A DNA stretch of 64,000 bases from positions 1-64,000 of the forward strand of contig CAMDED010000020.1 in NCBI GenBank assembly GCA_945893365.1, in the 5' to 3' direction. The notes beneath the pieces are model-generated. The model was given only the letters and a program-made list of their open reading frames with translations. It had not been told where the DNA came from and made no database searches. This stretch comes from Candidatus Sulfopaludibacter sp. SbA3 (GTDB lineage Bacteria > Acidobacteriota > Terriglobia > Bryobacterales > Bryobacteraceae). A program made the translations under genes and the position numbers. Below, in pieces: positions 25,264-33,611 of this stretch (within the stretch, counting starts at the first letter, position 1; each line of letters begins with the position of its first letter).

Positions 25264-26193
25264 TTAACTGTCGCGCTGCCGTGGCCGTGCCAGGGTTGCC
25301 GTGGCTAGCGACCCGCCCAGGCCCATCGTTTCGACGGCGGACGAGGGCACAATCACCATGGAGCCCTTTTCCTTGAGCGCTTCGTAAAGCATGTTCATGG
25401 CGCGCAAATGCAGCGCCGTCGGGTTGTCGGCGTAGACGAGCGACGCCTGCTGGAACTTCTCGGCAATCTCCGTTTCCGCCGTTCCCAGAATGATCCGCGC
25501 CTGGCGCTCGCGCTCGGCCTGAGCCTGTCTCGACATCGCGTCTTCCAGCTCTTTTGGAATGTGGACGTCGCGGATCTCGACCGACTGAACCGTGATTCCC
25601 CACGGGTTGGTCTTCTCGTCGAGGATGCGCTGAAGCTCGCGGCCGAGCGTCTCGCGCTCCGTGATCATTTGCGCCAGCTCGTGGCGGCCGATCGACTCCC
25701 GTAGCGCGGTCTGCGAACTCAGCATGATGGCTTCCTGGAAGTCGGCTACCTCGAGAATACATTTCTCCGCATTCCAGACCACCCAGAATACGATCGCATC
25801 CACGTTTACCGGAACCGTATCGCGCGTAAGCGCCGTCTCCGCCGTGACGTTGCTGACACGCACGCGCTGATCCACAAAGCGGCTCAAGCTGTCGATGACC
25901 GGAATCATATGGAAGATCCCAGGCCCGCGCAGCCCCACATAGCGGCCTAGCCGAAGCACCGCCACTTTCTCCCACTGGTCCGCCACTTTGATAGCGAAAA
26001 GCAGGTACATCCCAAGAATCGAGCCTGTGACAAGCGGTATTGGTGAGCGGAGAACGCCCGTCCCGATAATCCCGATCATTATCAAGGCAAAACAGAGCGC
26101 CCCTCCGACCGGGCTCACTGGCTGATTGCGATTGATCTGGCCGTCCGCCTCCCTTTTTCCGCCTCCTGCATGAATCACCGGCACAAATACCAT
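25264..26193 (-). CDS. Stomatin/slipin-like SPFH membrane protein
   Basis: 309 aa. Two hydrophobic segments at about residues 30-75 anchor the protein. The SPFH domain follows: 'EKVAVLRLGRYVGLRGPGIF', 'VDQRVRVSNVTAETALTRD', 'VNVDAIVFWVV' and 'DEKTNPWGITVQSVEIRDVH'. A charged coiled coil (MSRQAQAERERQARIILGTA) precedes the C-terminal oligomerisation part. Slipins form membrane rings or microdomains and often pair with NfeD, which is absent here. It follows the GntR regulator by only a few bases with a GGAGGAA ribosome-binding site, so the two form one operon. Confidence 0.88.
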   Translation of the reverse strand: MVFVPVIHAGGGKREADGQINRNQPVSPVGGALCFALIMIGIIGTGVLRSPIPLVTGSILGMYLLFAIKVADQWEKVAVLRLGRYVGLRGPGIFHMIPVIDSLSRFVDQRVRVSNVTAETALTRDTVPVNVDAIVFWVVWNAEKCILEVADFQEAIMLSSQTALRESIGRHELAQMITERETLGRELQRILDEKTNPWGITVQSVEIRDVHIPKELEDAMSRQAQAERERQARIILGTAETEIAEKFQQASLVYADNPTALHLRAMNMLYEALKEKGSMVIVPSSAVETMGLGGSLATATLARPRQRDS

Positions 26194-26196
26194 AGG

Positions 26197-26619
26197 TCAC
26201 TTCCTCCTGTTTTCGTGTTCGTCGAGAAACTCGCCGAGGCAGGCCGCCAGTTCGCGCGCCGTGAAGCCCGCGCCACCGGCCCGCGCCACAAAGTCGCCGA
26301 CCAGTTGGGTCAACTGGCGCTGCCGCTCGGCCTCATCCACCTTCACCAATTTGCTGGAGATGAACGTCCCCGTCCCCTGTTGCGTATCGAGCACGCCGCG
26401 GATCTCGAGCTCCCGATATGCCTTCCCTGCTGTATTCGGGTTGATAGCCAGGTCCACCGCAGCCTGGCGAACGGTGGGCAACTGATCTCCAGGTGCGAGC
26501 GTTCCGGCCGCAACCGCTCCAAGAACCTGATCGATGATCTGGCGGTAGATCGGAACGCCGCTGCGCGCATCCAGAGTGAACTGGAACGGGCGGCTGACTT
26601 GACTCTGTCTACTAGTCAT
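26197..26619 (-). CDS. GntR-family transcriptional regulator, YtrA subfamily
   Basis: 140 aa. An N-terminal winged helix (residues about 12-85: 'GVPIYRQIIDQVLGAVAAG', 'LAPGDQLPTVRQAAVDLAIN', 'YRELEIRGVLDTQQGTGTFI') is followed by a short helical C-terminal dimerisation tail of about 55 residues. A short tail instead of a large effector domain is the YtrA type, which usually autoregulates operons encoding membrane proteins or ABC transporters. Here the target is the stomatin-like gene in the same operon. A palindrome overlaps its -10 box. Confidence 0.88.
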   Translation of the reverse strand: MTSRQSQVSRPFQFTLDARSGVPIYRQIIDQVLGAVAAGTLAPGDQLPTVRQAAVDLAINPNTAGKAYRELEIRGVLDTQQGTGTFISSKLVKVDEAERQRQLTQLVGDFVARAGGAGFTARELAACLGEFLDEHENRRK

Positions 26620-26620
26620 C

Positions 26621-26658
26621 TACACAATTAGTGTACTAGATGTATAGTGCATTGTCAA
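26621..26658 (-). promoter_or_regulatory. Promoter and putative GntR operator
   Basis: Reading the minus strand: -35 TTGACA (26658-26653), 17-bp spacer, -10 TACACT (26635-26630). The inverted repeat TACAC-AATTA-GTGTA (26621-26635) overlaps the -10 box and the start site, and the ATG of the regulator follows at 26619. This predicts autorepression and an almost leaderless transcript. Confidence 0.6.
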
Positions 26659-26912
26659 GAGGAAGATTTACTCGGCTTCGTGAAACCCCGGGGGGCAGCC
26701 TCAGACTGGTCGAGTTGCGAAGCGAAATTGAGGCGGAAGCTTGGATTTGGGCAAGAACGGCGCAAATCCCCAACCTCCGCTACCGATCTGCGACAATATG
26801 GTCCTGGAACATCGGAGTCCCGCTCCGATGTCCGCTCATGCCATCGCCCAACGCCATACCAGGATAGGCGTGACGCGGCTGTGACTGGCGTTGGCACGCA
26901 GTTAAGGAACTC

Positions 26913-28017
26913 ATGCGCCCCCATCTGGAAAAAGTTAGTCTGCGCGGTTTTAAGACGATTCGAGAACTGAGGGATTTCGAACCGGGTCCACTGACGGTTC
27001 TGATTGGTCCCAATGGCGCGGGCAAGTCCAATTTCATGTCTTTCTTTCGGCTCCTCTCCTGGGCGCTTGTACCGCCCGGCGGATTGCAGGAGCATGTCGC
27101 GAAACTCGGGGGCGCTAGCGCTCTTTTGCATGACGGACCGGACCTCGTCCATAGAAGCTCAACTTCGCCTCGTCACGGATGCAGGCGAGAACGAGTATTT
27201 CATACGTTTGGCACACGCCGCCGGGGATACCTTGATCTTCACCGAAGAGAAGTACCGGTTCTCGCGTTCCGCTTTCTCCACGTCTGCAAATTGGACGGAC
27301 CTCGACGCCGGACAACGGGAAGCGAAACTTGTGAACAAGGCGGAACAAGGAGACGCGACGGCAAGAACCATTCACACACTACTGAGGCGAGTGACTTTCC
27401 ATCAATTCCACAACACTTCGGACACGGCTCGTATTCGACAAAAGTGGTCCGTTGACGAGGGCCGATGGCTCAAAGAGGACGCCGGAAACCTGGCGCCGTT
27501 TCTCTTTCGACTCCAGTCGCAACAGCCTCGATACTATCATCGCATCGTGGAAACGATACGCTTGATTCTTCCCTTTTTTGCCGATTTTGAGTTCGATGCC
27601 CAATACGGCCAGCTACTCCTTCAGTGGCGGGAAAAAGGTACGGATCGGATCTTCAATGCCAGCCAAACCGCCGACGGGATGTTGCGAATTCTTGCGCTCG
27701 TGGCGCTGCTGCAACGGCCCGAATTCGACCTGCCGGACGTTCTCATCCTGGATGAACCGGAGCTTGGTCTCCATCCGTACGCAATAGAGGTCGTCGCGGG
27801 ACTGATACGCGCGGCATCGAAGAGCGTCCAGATCATCCTGGCAACGCAGTCGGTCTCCTTGATCGATCGGTTTTATCCCGAGGATATCGTTGTGGTTAAC
27901 CGCGTGGAACGAGAGTCTCAGTTTCAGCGGCTTGGAACCGAAGCACTTGCTGAGTGGCTCAAGGAATACACTCTTTCCGAGTTGTGGGAGAAGAATGTGA
28001 TCGGTGGGAGGCCTTGA
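26913..28017 (+). pseudogene. AAA15/OLD-like ATPase with a frameshift
   Basis: The start (MRPHLEKVSLRGFKTIREL) leads to a Walker A (GPNGAGKSN, about residue 32) in one frame. Around 27131-27150, after 'LLHDGPD', the coding moves by one base into another frame that continues 'SSIEAQLRLVTDAGENEYF'. It then runs to the signature 'ASQTADGMLRILAL', Walker B 'DVLILDEPELGLHPYA' and 'QIILATQSVSLIDRF'. Joined, the protein would be about 365 aa, like its intact paralogue at 45157-46320. The break lies in the repeat-like GGACCGGACC, so slippage, a sequencing error or true inactivation are all possible. It is partnered with the DUF4276 gene downstream. Confidence 0.75.
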
Positions 28018-28645
28018 CGCTTTGGTACGGCTGCATGTCGTGGTTGAGGGCCAGACCGAGGAGACGTTTGTTCGCGATCTGCTTGCGCCGTCACTCGGCC
28101 TTATCGCGGATGTCCATCGCGTGACCACAGGCAGGAAGGGTCCAACAACATATCGCGGTGGACATACAAGCTACCAGCATTTGAGGCGCGACCTGACGCG
28201 ATGGATGGCGGAGGATCGGCATTCGGAGTCCTGGTTCACTACTATGGTCGATCTCTATCGAATTCCGAACGACGTGCCGGGCTACGAGAAATCTCGCAAG
28301 ATCCGCGATCCTGTCGAGAGAGTGAAATTCCTTGAGCGGGAGTTCAAGTCCGATATCGGTCACCCACGGTTCGCGCCATATATTCAGCTTCACGAATTTG
28401 AGGCTCTGCTCTTTTCCGATCCGGAAAGCTTCTTAACTTCATTTCCGGATAATCGCCAAGCGGTCGCTGCTTTGGCACGAATCCTTGAGCAGTTGAGTAG
28501 TCCGGAGTACATCGACGATGGCGCCTTTCCACAGTTTATGAAGCCTGTCGATGGTCCTAAAATTGCGCGTGAGATCGGTTTGCCGAAACTTCGCGCGGCG
28601 TGCCCGCATTTCAATGAATGGATTGACGCTCTCTTAAGCCTGTAG
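28004..28645 (+). CDS. DUF4276 protein, TOPRIM-like nuclease partner
   Basis: 213 aa from GTG 28004; a TTG at 28022 behind GGGAGG would match the N-terminus of the paralogue better. The core 'LHVVVEGQTEETFVRDLLAP' holds the conserved Glu of TOPRIM-like domains, followed by 'FTTMVDLYRIP' and 'APYIQLHEFEALLFSDPESF'. These acidic positions would bind metal. DUF4276 genes sit directly after AAA15 ATPases in defence-like pairs comparable with AbiL- or PARIS-type modules; this link is from family knowledge and inference. It overlaps the ATPase end by 14 bp. Confidence 0.78.
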   Translation: MGGLDALVRLHVVVEGQTEETFVRDLLAPSLGLIADVHRVTTGRKGPTTYRGGHTSYQHLRRDLTRWMAEDRHSESWFTTMVDLYRIPNDVPGYEKSRKIRDPVERVKFLEREFKSDIGHPRFAPYIQLHEFEALLFSDPESFLTSFPDNRQAVAALARILEQLSSPEYIDDGAFPQFMKPVDGPKIAREIGLPKLRAACPHFNEWIDALLSL

Positions 28646-28662
28646 CGCGGCAGCCATGCCCC

Positions 28663-30111
28663 TCAGAGCCCCGCTTTCTTCCACAGCGCGTCCACCCTTA
28701 CCTTCACTTCTTCGGACATGCGTATCACCTCCGGCCAGGGCCTCGTGAAACCCTCGCCGGACCATTTGCGGGTCGCGTCGACGCCCATCTTCGAACCGTA
28801 GTTTATGAGACGGCTCGAGTGGTCGAGCGAATCGACCGGCCCCATTGTGAACTGAATGTCCCGCTCCGGATCGATATTGTTCAGCGCCTTCCACGCCACC
28901 TCGCGGACGTTCTGCACGTCCACGTCTTCATCCACAATTACGATGCATTTGCTGAACATCGCCTGCCCCAGGCCCCAGATCGCGCTCATGACCTTGCGCG
29001 CGTGTCCGGGGTAAGATTTGCGGATCGCCACCAGAATAAGGTTATGAAAAATGCCCTCGGCGGGCATGCAAATGTCCCGCACCTCAGGCAACTGCATGCG
29101 CATCAGCGGTAGAAAAATGCGCTCGATCGCCTTGCCCATGTAGTAGTCCTCCATGGGAGGCGGCCCGACGATGGTCGTCGCGTAGATCGGGTCCTTTCGC
29201 TGCGTGATGCAGGCGACGTGAAAGACCGGGTATTCTTCGGCCAGCGAGTAGAACCCCGTGTGGTCTCCGAACGGACCCTCCGTGCGCAGCTCGCCCAGCT
29301 CGACATAGCCCTCGAGCACGATCTCCGCGTTTGCCGGAACTTCCAGATCGCACGTCTCGCATTTCACCATTTCCACCGGACTCGACCGCAGGAAACCGGC
29401 AATCATCATTTCATCGAGATCGGGCGGCAGGGGCAGGATCGCCGAATACATCACGGCCGGGTCGGCGCCGATGGCGACCGCGACATCCATGCGCTTCCGC
29501 TTGCCCTCTTTCAGCAAACGCCGGTAGTGCTCCGCACCCTGCTTATGCGTCTGCCAGTGCATTCCCGCGGTCCGCTCGTCGAAAACCTGCATGCGGTACA
29601 TGCCGCAGTTGCGCTTCCCCGTATCGGGATTGCGCGAGAACACGAGAGGCAATGTGATGAAGGGTCCGCCATCGTCGGGCCAGCATTTGAGCACCGGATA
29701 GTCGAGGAGCGAGAAGCCTTCCGTTCGGATCGCTTCCTTGCACGGCCCCCTGGACACCGTGTGCGGAAAAAAGGAGCCCATCTCGGCAAGCTTCGGCAGC
29801 ATCTTCAGCTTGCCCATGAAACCCTCGGGCATGCGCATTTCCAGATACTCCGAAATGCGCCGGGCCACCTCTTCCACCGAGTCGACTTCGAGTGCGATCT
29901 CCATCCGGCGCGCGCTGGCGAACGCGTTGATGAGGACGGGCGTGCGATAACCCTTTGGATTTTCGAACAGGAGCGCCGGTCCGCCAGTCTTGACGGAGCG
30001 GTCCGCAAACTCGGTGATTTCGAGATTCGGATCCACTTCGACGGTAATGCGCTTCAATTCGCCGTTCTTCTCAAGCGCCCTGATGAAATCCCGGAGGTCC
30101 TTGTATGCCAT
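28663..30111 (-). CDS. UbiD-family decarboxylase
   Basis: 482 aa from ATG 30111 (MAYKDLRDFIRALEKNGELK). The upstream extension is not supported. UbiD enzymes use prenylated FMN to decarboxylate aromatic acids such as polyprenyl-hydroxybenzoate in quinone synthesis. Visible family segments are 'GPALLFENPKGY', 'DGGPFITLPLVFSRNPDTG', 'NCGMYRMQVFDERTAGMHW', 'EGPFGDHTGFYSLAEEYPVF' with the catalytic-type Glu region, and 'YGSKMGVDATRKW'. Length agrees with the family. No flavin prenyltransferase (UbiX) is in the window. In this group it may serve menaquinone or aromatic-acid metabolism. Confidence 0.9.
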   Translation of the reverse strand: MAYKDLRDFIRALEKNGELKRITVEVDPNLEITEFADRSVKTGGPALLFENPKGYRTPVLINAFASARRMEIALEVDSVEEVARRISEYLEMRMPEGFMGKLKMLPKLAEMGSFFPHTVSRGPCKEAIRTEGFSLLDYPVLKCWPDDGGPFITLPLVFSRNPDTGKRNCGMYRMQVFDERTAGMHWQTHKQGAEHYRRLLKEGKRKRMDVAVAIGADPAVMYSAILPLPPDLDEMMIAGFLRSSPVEMVKCETCDLEVPANAEIVLEGYVELGELRTEGPFGDHTGFYSLAEEYPVFHVACITQRKDPIYATTIVGPPPMEDYYMGKAIERIFLPLMRMQLPEVRDICMPAEGIFHNLILVAIRKSYPGHARKVMSAIWGLGQAMFSKCIVIVDEDVDVQNVREVAWKALNNIDPERDIQFTMGPVDSLDHSSRLINYGSKMGVDATRKWSGEGFTRPWPEVIRMSEEVKVRVDALWKKAGL

Positions 30112-30225
30112 GGAGTATGAGCCTACATTACACCGCAACGCGCGCGCGACGCCAGTTCGCACGCGGCTCAGAACCAAACGGGGCACTTTCCTCCGTTTCG
30201 AGCCGAAGGGCGCCTTGAACTGAGT

Positions 30226-30500
30226 TCACAAAATGAGAACCTCAGGGAGCGCTGCGGTTGGAGGGTGGTGGTTGGCCAAGGCCCGGATGCCGCGGGCGGC
30301 CTTGATTTGTCCGAAGACCGGCCTCATGATCGCTTTGCGCATCTTGTACAAGCCCCGGCCTGTTTCGGTCTTCAGATTCTGTTTCATTTGCTCTACTGCC
30401 GAAGCGGCTTCGGCGGAGGGTTCGGTTGGCGGCTCGGCCGGATCAACCCTGCCGGCATCCTCAGGCTGGTCCCGTTTCTCCTTTCCCGTTAGAATGGAAA
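30226..30500 (-). pseudogene. IS1182-like transposase C-terminal remnant
   Basis: On the minus strand the frame includes EQMKQNLKTETGRGLYKMRK followed by AIMRPVFGQIKAARGIR. The pattern M..L.T..GR.LY..RK....PVFGQIK.ARG.R is the C-terminal end of IS1182-family transposases. The rest of the protein and the inverted repeats are missing, and the tail deviates after 'ARGIR'. The stretch 30500-30787 upstream holds no other recognisable part. It is a relic. Confidence 0.6.
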
Positions 30501-30787
30501 CATTTAGATTGACAAATGTTTGTATCTCCTTTCGTCCTGGAGTTGAGGCGTTCAATGTGCGGATCGCGGTGGACGGCGCGGCGCGGATCGTTGCGGCGGT
30601 CGAGGTGACGCAGGAACCAACGACAAGCGGCGACTGGCGCCGATGCCGGCGCAGGTAGAGCGGAACCTGGGGGGCCAAACCGCAAGCGGTCAGCGAAAAG
30701 CAAGTGAACGATGAGCGAGTGAGAGACATCGAGTTGTAGTGGCGACGGATTTCGACACGCTACTAGACGGACCGGCCGCGAGGACGG

Positions 30788-32521
30788 CTAATTCTTATCC
30801 GGACGGTCCTTAAGACTCATCACTTCTTCAATGGTCGATGTGGCCGCGGCCGCCTGGCGCCTGTAGTCGACAAGACGGTTTCGTTCCTCGTCGTCGGCAA
30901 TCGCCTTCATGCTCAGTCCGATGCGCTTCTCCGCTTCGCTCATCTTGAGGATCTTGAAATCGTACTGTTGGCCGATTTCGACCGGCAACTCGTCGCGCTT
31001 GCCGCTGAAGCCGGGAATCTCGGAATGATGGCAGAGACCCTCGACACCCTCGGCCAGTTCCACGAACACGCCGAATCCAGCCGCGCGGCAAATCGTTCCC
31101 CTTACCAGATCGCCCGGCTGATGCGTCTGGAAGAACAGCTCCCAAGCGTCCGGCTGCAGTTGCTTGATGCCGAGCGAGAGCCGCTTCCCTTTCGAATCGA
31201 TCTGAAGGATCGCAGCCTGCACGACCTGGCCTTTCTTCAATATTTCCGAGGGATGCTTCACGCGCTTCGTCCAGGAGAGGTCGGAAACGTGTACAAGACC
31301 GTCGATTCCGTCCTCGATCTCAACGAACGCGCCAAAATCGGTCATGTTTCGCACGCGTCCTTCGACGACCGAGCCGATGCTGTACCGTTCGTCGATCGTA
31401 GTCCAGGGATTCGCTTCAAGCTGCTTCAGACCCAGTGAAATCCGCCGTTCCCTCGGATGCACTTCAAGCACGACGGCTTCCACCTGATCGCCTGGATGCA
31501 CCACTTTCGCCGGATGCTTCATCCGGCGGGACCACGACATCTCTGAAATATGAATGAGTCCCTCGACGCCGGGCTCGAGTTCGACGAAGGCGCCGTAATC
31601 GGTAACGGTCACCACCTTTCCCACCACACGGCCGTTCAGCGGGTAGCGATCTTTCACCGTGAGCCACGGGTCGGGCGCGAGCTGCTTCATCCCGAGCGAG
31701 ATCTTCTCTCGCTCCCGATCGAGCTTTAACACCATTACGGTGACCGTATCGCCCGGATGCACAAGGGCGGAAGGGTGCGGCACCCGGTTGTGCGCCATAT
31801 CGGTCACGTGCAGCAAGCCGTCGATGCCGCCCAAGTCCACAAATGCGCCGTAATCGGTAAGATTCTTGATCGTACCGGTAACCGTTTCGCCCTCCTTGAG
31901 ACGATCCAGCGCGGCGCGTTTCCTCTCGTTCGCCTCCTGTTCGATGGCGGCTTTCCTGGACACCACGACGTTGCCGCGCCGGCGATTGACCTTGACGATC
32001 TTTACCGGAATGTCCCGGCCCACCCAGCCGTCCAGATTGTGAACGAGCCGCAAATCGATTTGCGAGCCCGGCATGAACGCTTCCACGCCCACGTCCACGG
32101 CAAGCCCGCCGCTCATGCGCCCCGTGACGCGGCCAAGTATGGTGAGCTGTTCTTCGAAGTCGCGTTCAAGATCGTCCCAGACGCGGATGCGCGCGGCTTT
32201 CTCATGAGAGAGCAGGACGTAGCCCTCCTGATACTCGCCATGGTCGATCATGACGTCCGCGGGATCGCCGGGCTGCACGGTCAGCTCGCCCTGGCGGTTT
32301 AGAAACTGGCCGATTGGAACGATGCCCTCGGACTTGTAACCGAAGTCGATGATGACGTCTTTGGCGGTGATGCTGAGGACCCGGCCCCTTAGTACTTCAC
32401 CTTCGGCCGGAGGCGCAAAATGGCTATAGTCTTCGAGGAGGTGTTCATATTCCTCGGCCCCCAGTTGCTCCTGGCTTCCGTTCGACATGCCCTGCGTGCG
32501 CTCAGCGTTGCCGCTAGCCAT
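30788..32521 (-). CDS. rpsA: 30S ribosomal protein S1
   Basis: 577 aa from ATG 32521, which is preceded by GGAGG at 8 bp; a TTG two codons upstream is an alternative. Six S1 RNA-binding repeats are visible, for example 'GEVLRGRVLSITAKDVIIDF', 'GTIKNLTDYGAFVDLGGIDG', 'GKVVTVTDYGAFVELEPGVE' and 'GRVRNMTDFGAFVEIEDGID'. S1 binds mRNA on the small subunit and helps translation initiation. Length fits a six-domain S1. A strong promoter with a leader of roughly 120 nt lies upstream, leaving room for the autogenous control known for S1 in other bacteria. Confidence 0.96.
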   Translation of the reverse strand: MASGNAERTQGMSNGSQEQLGAEEYEHLLEDYSHFAPPAEGEVLRGRVLSITAKDVIIDFGYKSEGIVPIGQFLNRQGELTVQPGDPADVMIDHGEYQEGYVLLSHEKAARIRVWDDLERDFEEQLTILGRVTGRMSGGLAVDVGVEAFMPGSQIDLRLVHNLDGWVGRDIPVKIVKVNRRRGNVVVSRKAAIEQEANERKRAALDRLKEGETVTGTIKNLTDYGAFVDLGGIDGLLHVTDMAHNRVPHPSALVHPGDTVTVMVLKLDREREKISLGMKQLAPDPWLTVKDRYPLNGRVVGKVVTVTDYGAFVELEPGVEGLIHISEMSWSRRMKHPAKVVHPGDQVEAVVLEVHPRERRISLGLKQLEANPWTTIDERYSIGSVVEGRVRNMTDFGAFVEIEDGIDGLVHVSDLSWTKRVKHPSEILKKGQVVQAAILQIDSKGKRLSLGIKQLQPDAWELFFQTHQPGDLVRGTICRAAGFGVFVELAEGVEGLCHHSEIPGFSGKRDELPVEIGQQYDFKILKMSEAEKRIGLSMKAIADDEERNRLVDYRRQAAAATSTIEEVMSLKDRPDKN

Positions 32522-32651
32522 TCCCAAAGCCTCCGAGGCGACCCACTATTTGCGGCGAGGGCAACCAACCCAGGGACTCCGAGCCCCCAATAACCTCAAA
32601 GGATTCCAGTTCCCGCCACCAATAAGCCGTTGACAAAACAGTATGAATCAA

Positions 32652-32680
32652 ACAATAGCCAAGACGTGTCACCTTGTCAA
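32652..32680 (-). promoter_or_regulatory. Promoter of rpsA, flanked by inverted repeats
   Basis: On the minus strand: -35 TTGACA (32680-32675), 17-bp spacer, -10 TATTGT (32657-32652). The heptamer TTGACAA at 32630-32636 and its complement TTGTCAA at 32674-32680 flank the promoter region as an inverted repeat about 37 bp apart. Confidence 0.65.
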
Positions 32681-32705
32681 CAGCTAAACCCCTCGCCGGG
32701 GAGAA

Positions 32706-33611
32706 TCAGATTGCGGAAAGCCTGGCTTTCGCCTCGCGGAGATAGCGTGGAAGATCTTCGGCCGCGCCGCCGAGCTCGAGCATCCACAGGCCCGCGTAGC
32801 CGCTTTTTCGAAGCGCGGCCGCGAGCCCCGGATAATCGACAAAGCCGTGCACGAGCGGTTTGTGTTCCTGCCACGTTTGCGGGTCGATGTCATGAACATG
32901 GAAGTGGAAAACCTTCGACCCGAGCCGCTCGACGATCGCCATAGTGGTGTCGTTGTACGCCCCGATGCCCGCGGGCGTGGCCCTGTCTTCGGGCTTGACG
33001 CGGGTGATAAGCTCTTCGTAGCGGCTTTGGTGGCCCACGTCGATTGTGGCGCCAACCGACTCGTGGGCGATCTCCCGGATCAGCCGGACGAAGCCTCGAA
33101 CCGACCTCGGATACCCAGTCTCGAGGGCAAGACGGAGTCCCAGGTTTCGCGCACGGTCCCCCCAGCCACGAAAGCGCTTCAGATACTCAGCCCACCGGGC
33201 TTCCAGTTCAGCGCCGGGGAGCGGTTGCGGATGGAGCACCGCCAGCGTTCCGCCGAAAAAGGCCGCTCCCTCCATCGCGATTTCCACCGTCTTCACGGCC
33301 TCGGCATCCGCCATGTAATTCAGACCTGTGTACGGCAAATGAGCCGTGACGCGTTCGAAGCCCGCGAGCGCGGATTTGATTTCGTCCCGCTGACGGGTGG
33401 TGAGGCGGTCGAACTGAAAGCCGGGGAACCGGCCCGCGCGCGGCTCGGGCTCGCCCATCGTATGAATCTCGATTGCCGGAAATCCGAGTTCGCGAATCTT
33501 GTTAACGGCCTGCAACAGGCCGTATCCATCGATGGCTGTATTCGCCCCAAGCATCCAGGGAGCGCGGCCGGCAGCGGCAAGGGGAAGCTGAAGCAGAGTG
33601 CGGCGGGTCAT
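32706..33611 (-). CDS. Sugar-phosphate isomerase/epimerase-like TIM-barrel protein, exported
   Basis: 301 aa. The N-terminus MTRRTLLQLPLAAAGRAPWM looks like a Tat-type signal. The AP-endonuclease-2/xylose-isomerase barrel shows 'ELGFPAIEIHTMGEP', 'RVTAHLPYTGLNYM', 'GLRLALETGYP' (metal-ligand Glu), 'VGATIDVGHQSRYEE' (Asp/His) and 'VFHFHVHDIDPQTW' (His, Asp). The C-terminal 'GYAGLWMLELGG' has the last Glu. The metal site therefore appears complete. The start codon overlaps the stop of the preceding CMD-like gene by 4 bp, placing it in the alcohol dehydrogenase operon. Substrate unknown. Confidence 0.83.
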   Translation of the reverse strand: MTRRTLLQLPLAAAGRAPWMLGANTAIDGYGLLQAVNKIRELGFPAIEIHTMGEPEPRAGRFPGFQFDRLTTRQRDEIKSALAGFERVTAHLPYTGLNYMADAEAVKTVEIAMEGAAFFGGTLAVLHPQPLPGAELEARWAEYLKRFRGWGDRARNLGLRLALETGYPRSVRGFVRLIREIAHESVGATIDVGHQSRYEELITRVKPEDRATPAGIGAYNDTTMAIVERLGSKVFHFHVHDIDPQTWQEHKPLVHGFVDYPGLAAALRKSGYAGLWMLELGGAAEDLPRYLREAKARLSAI

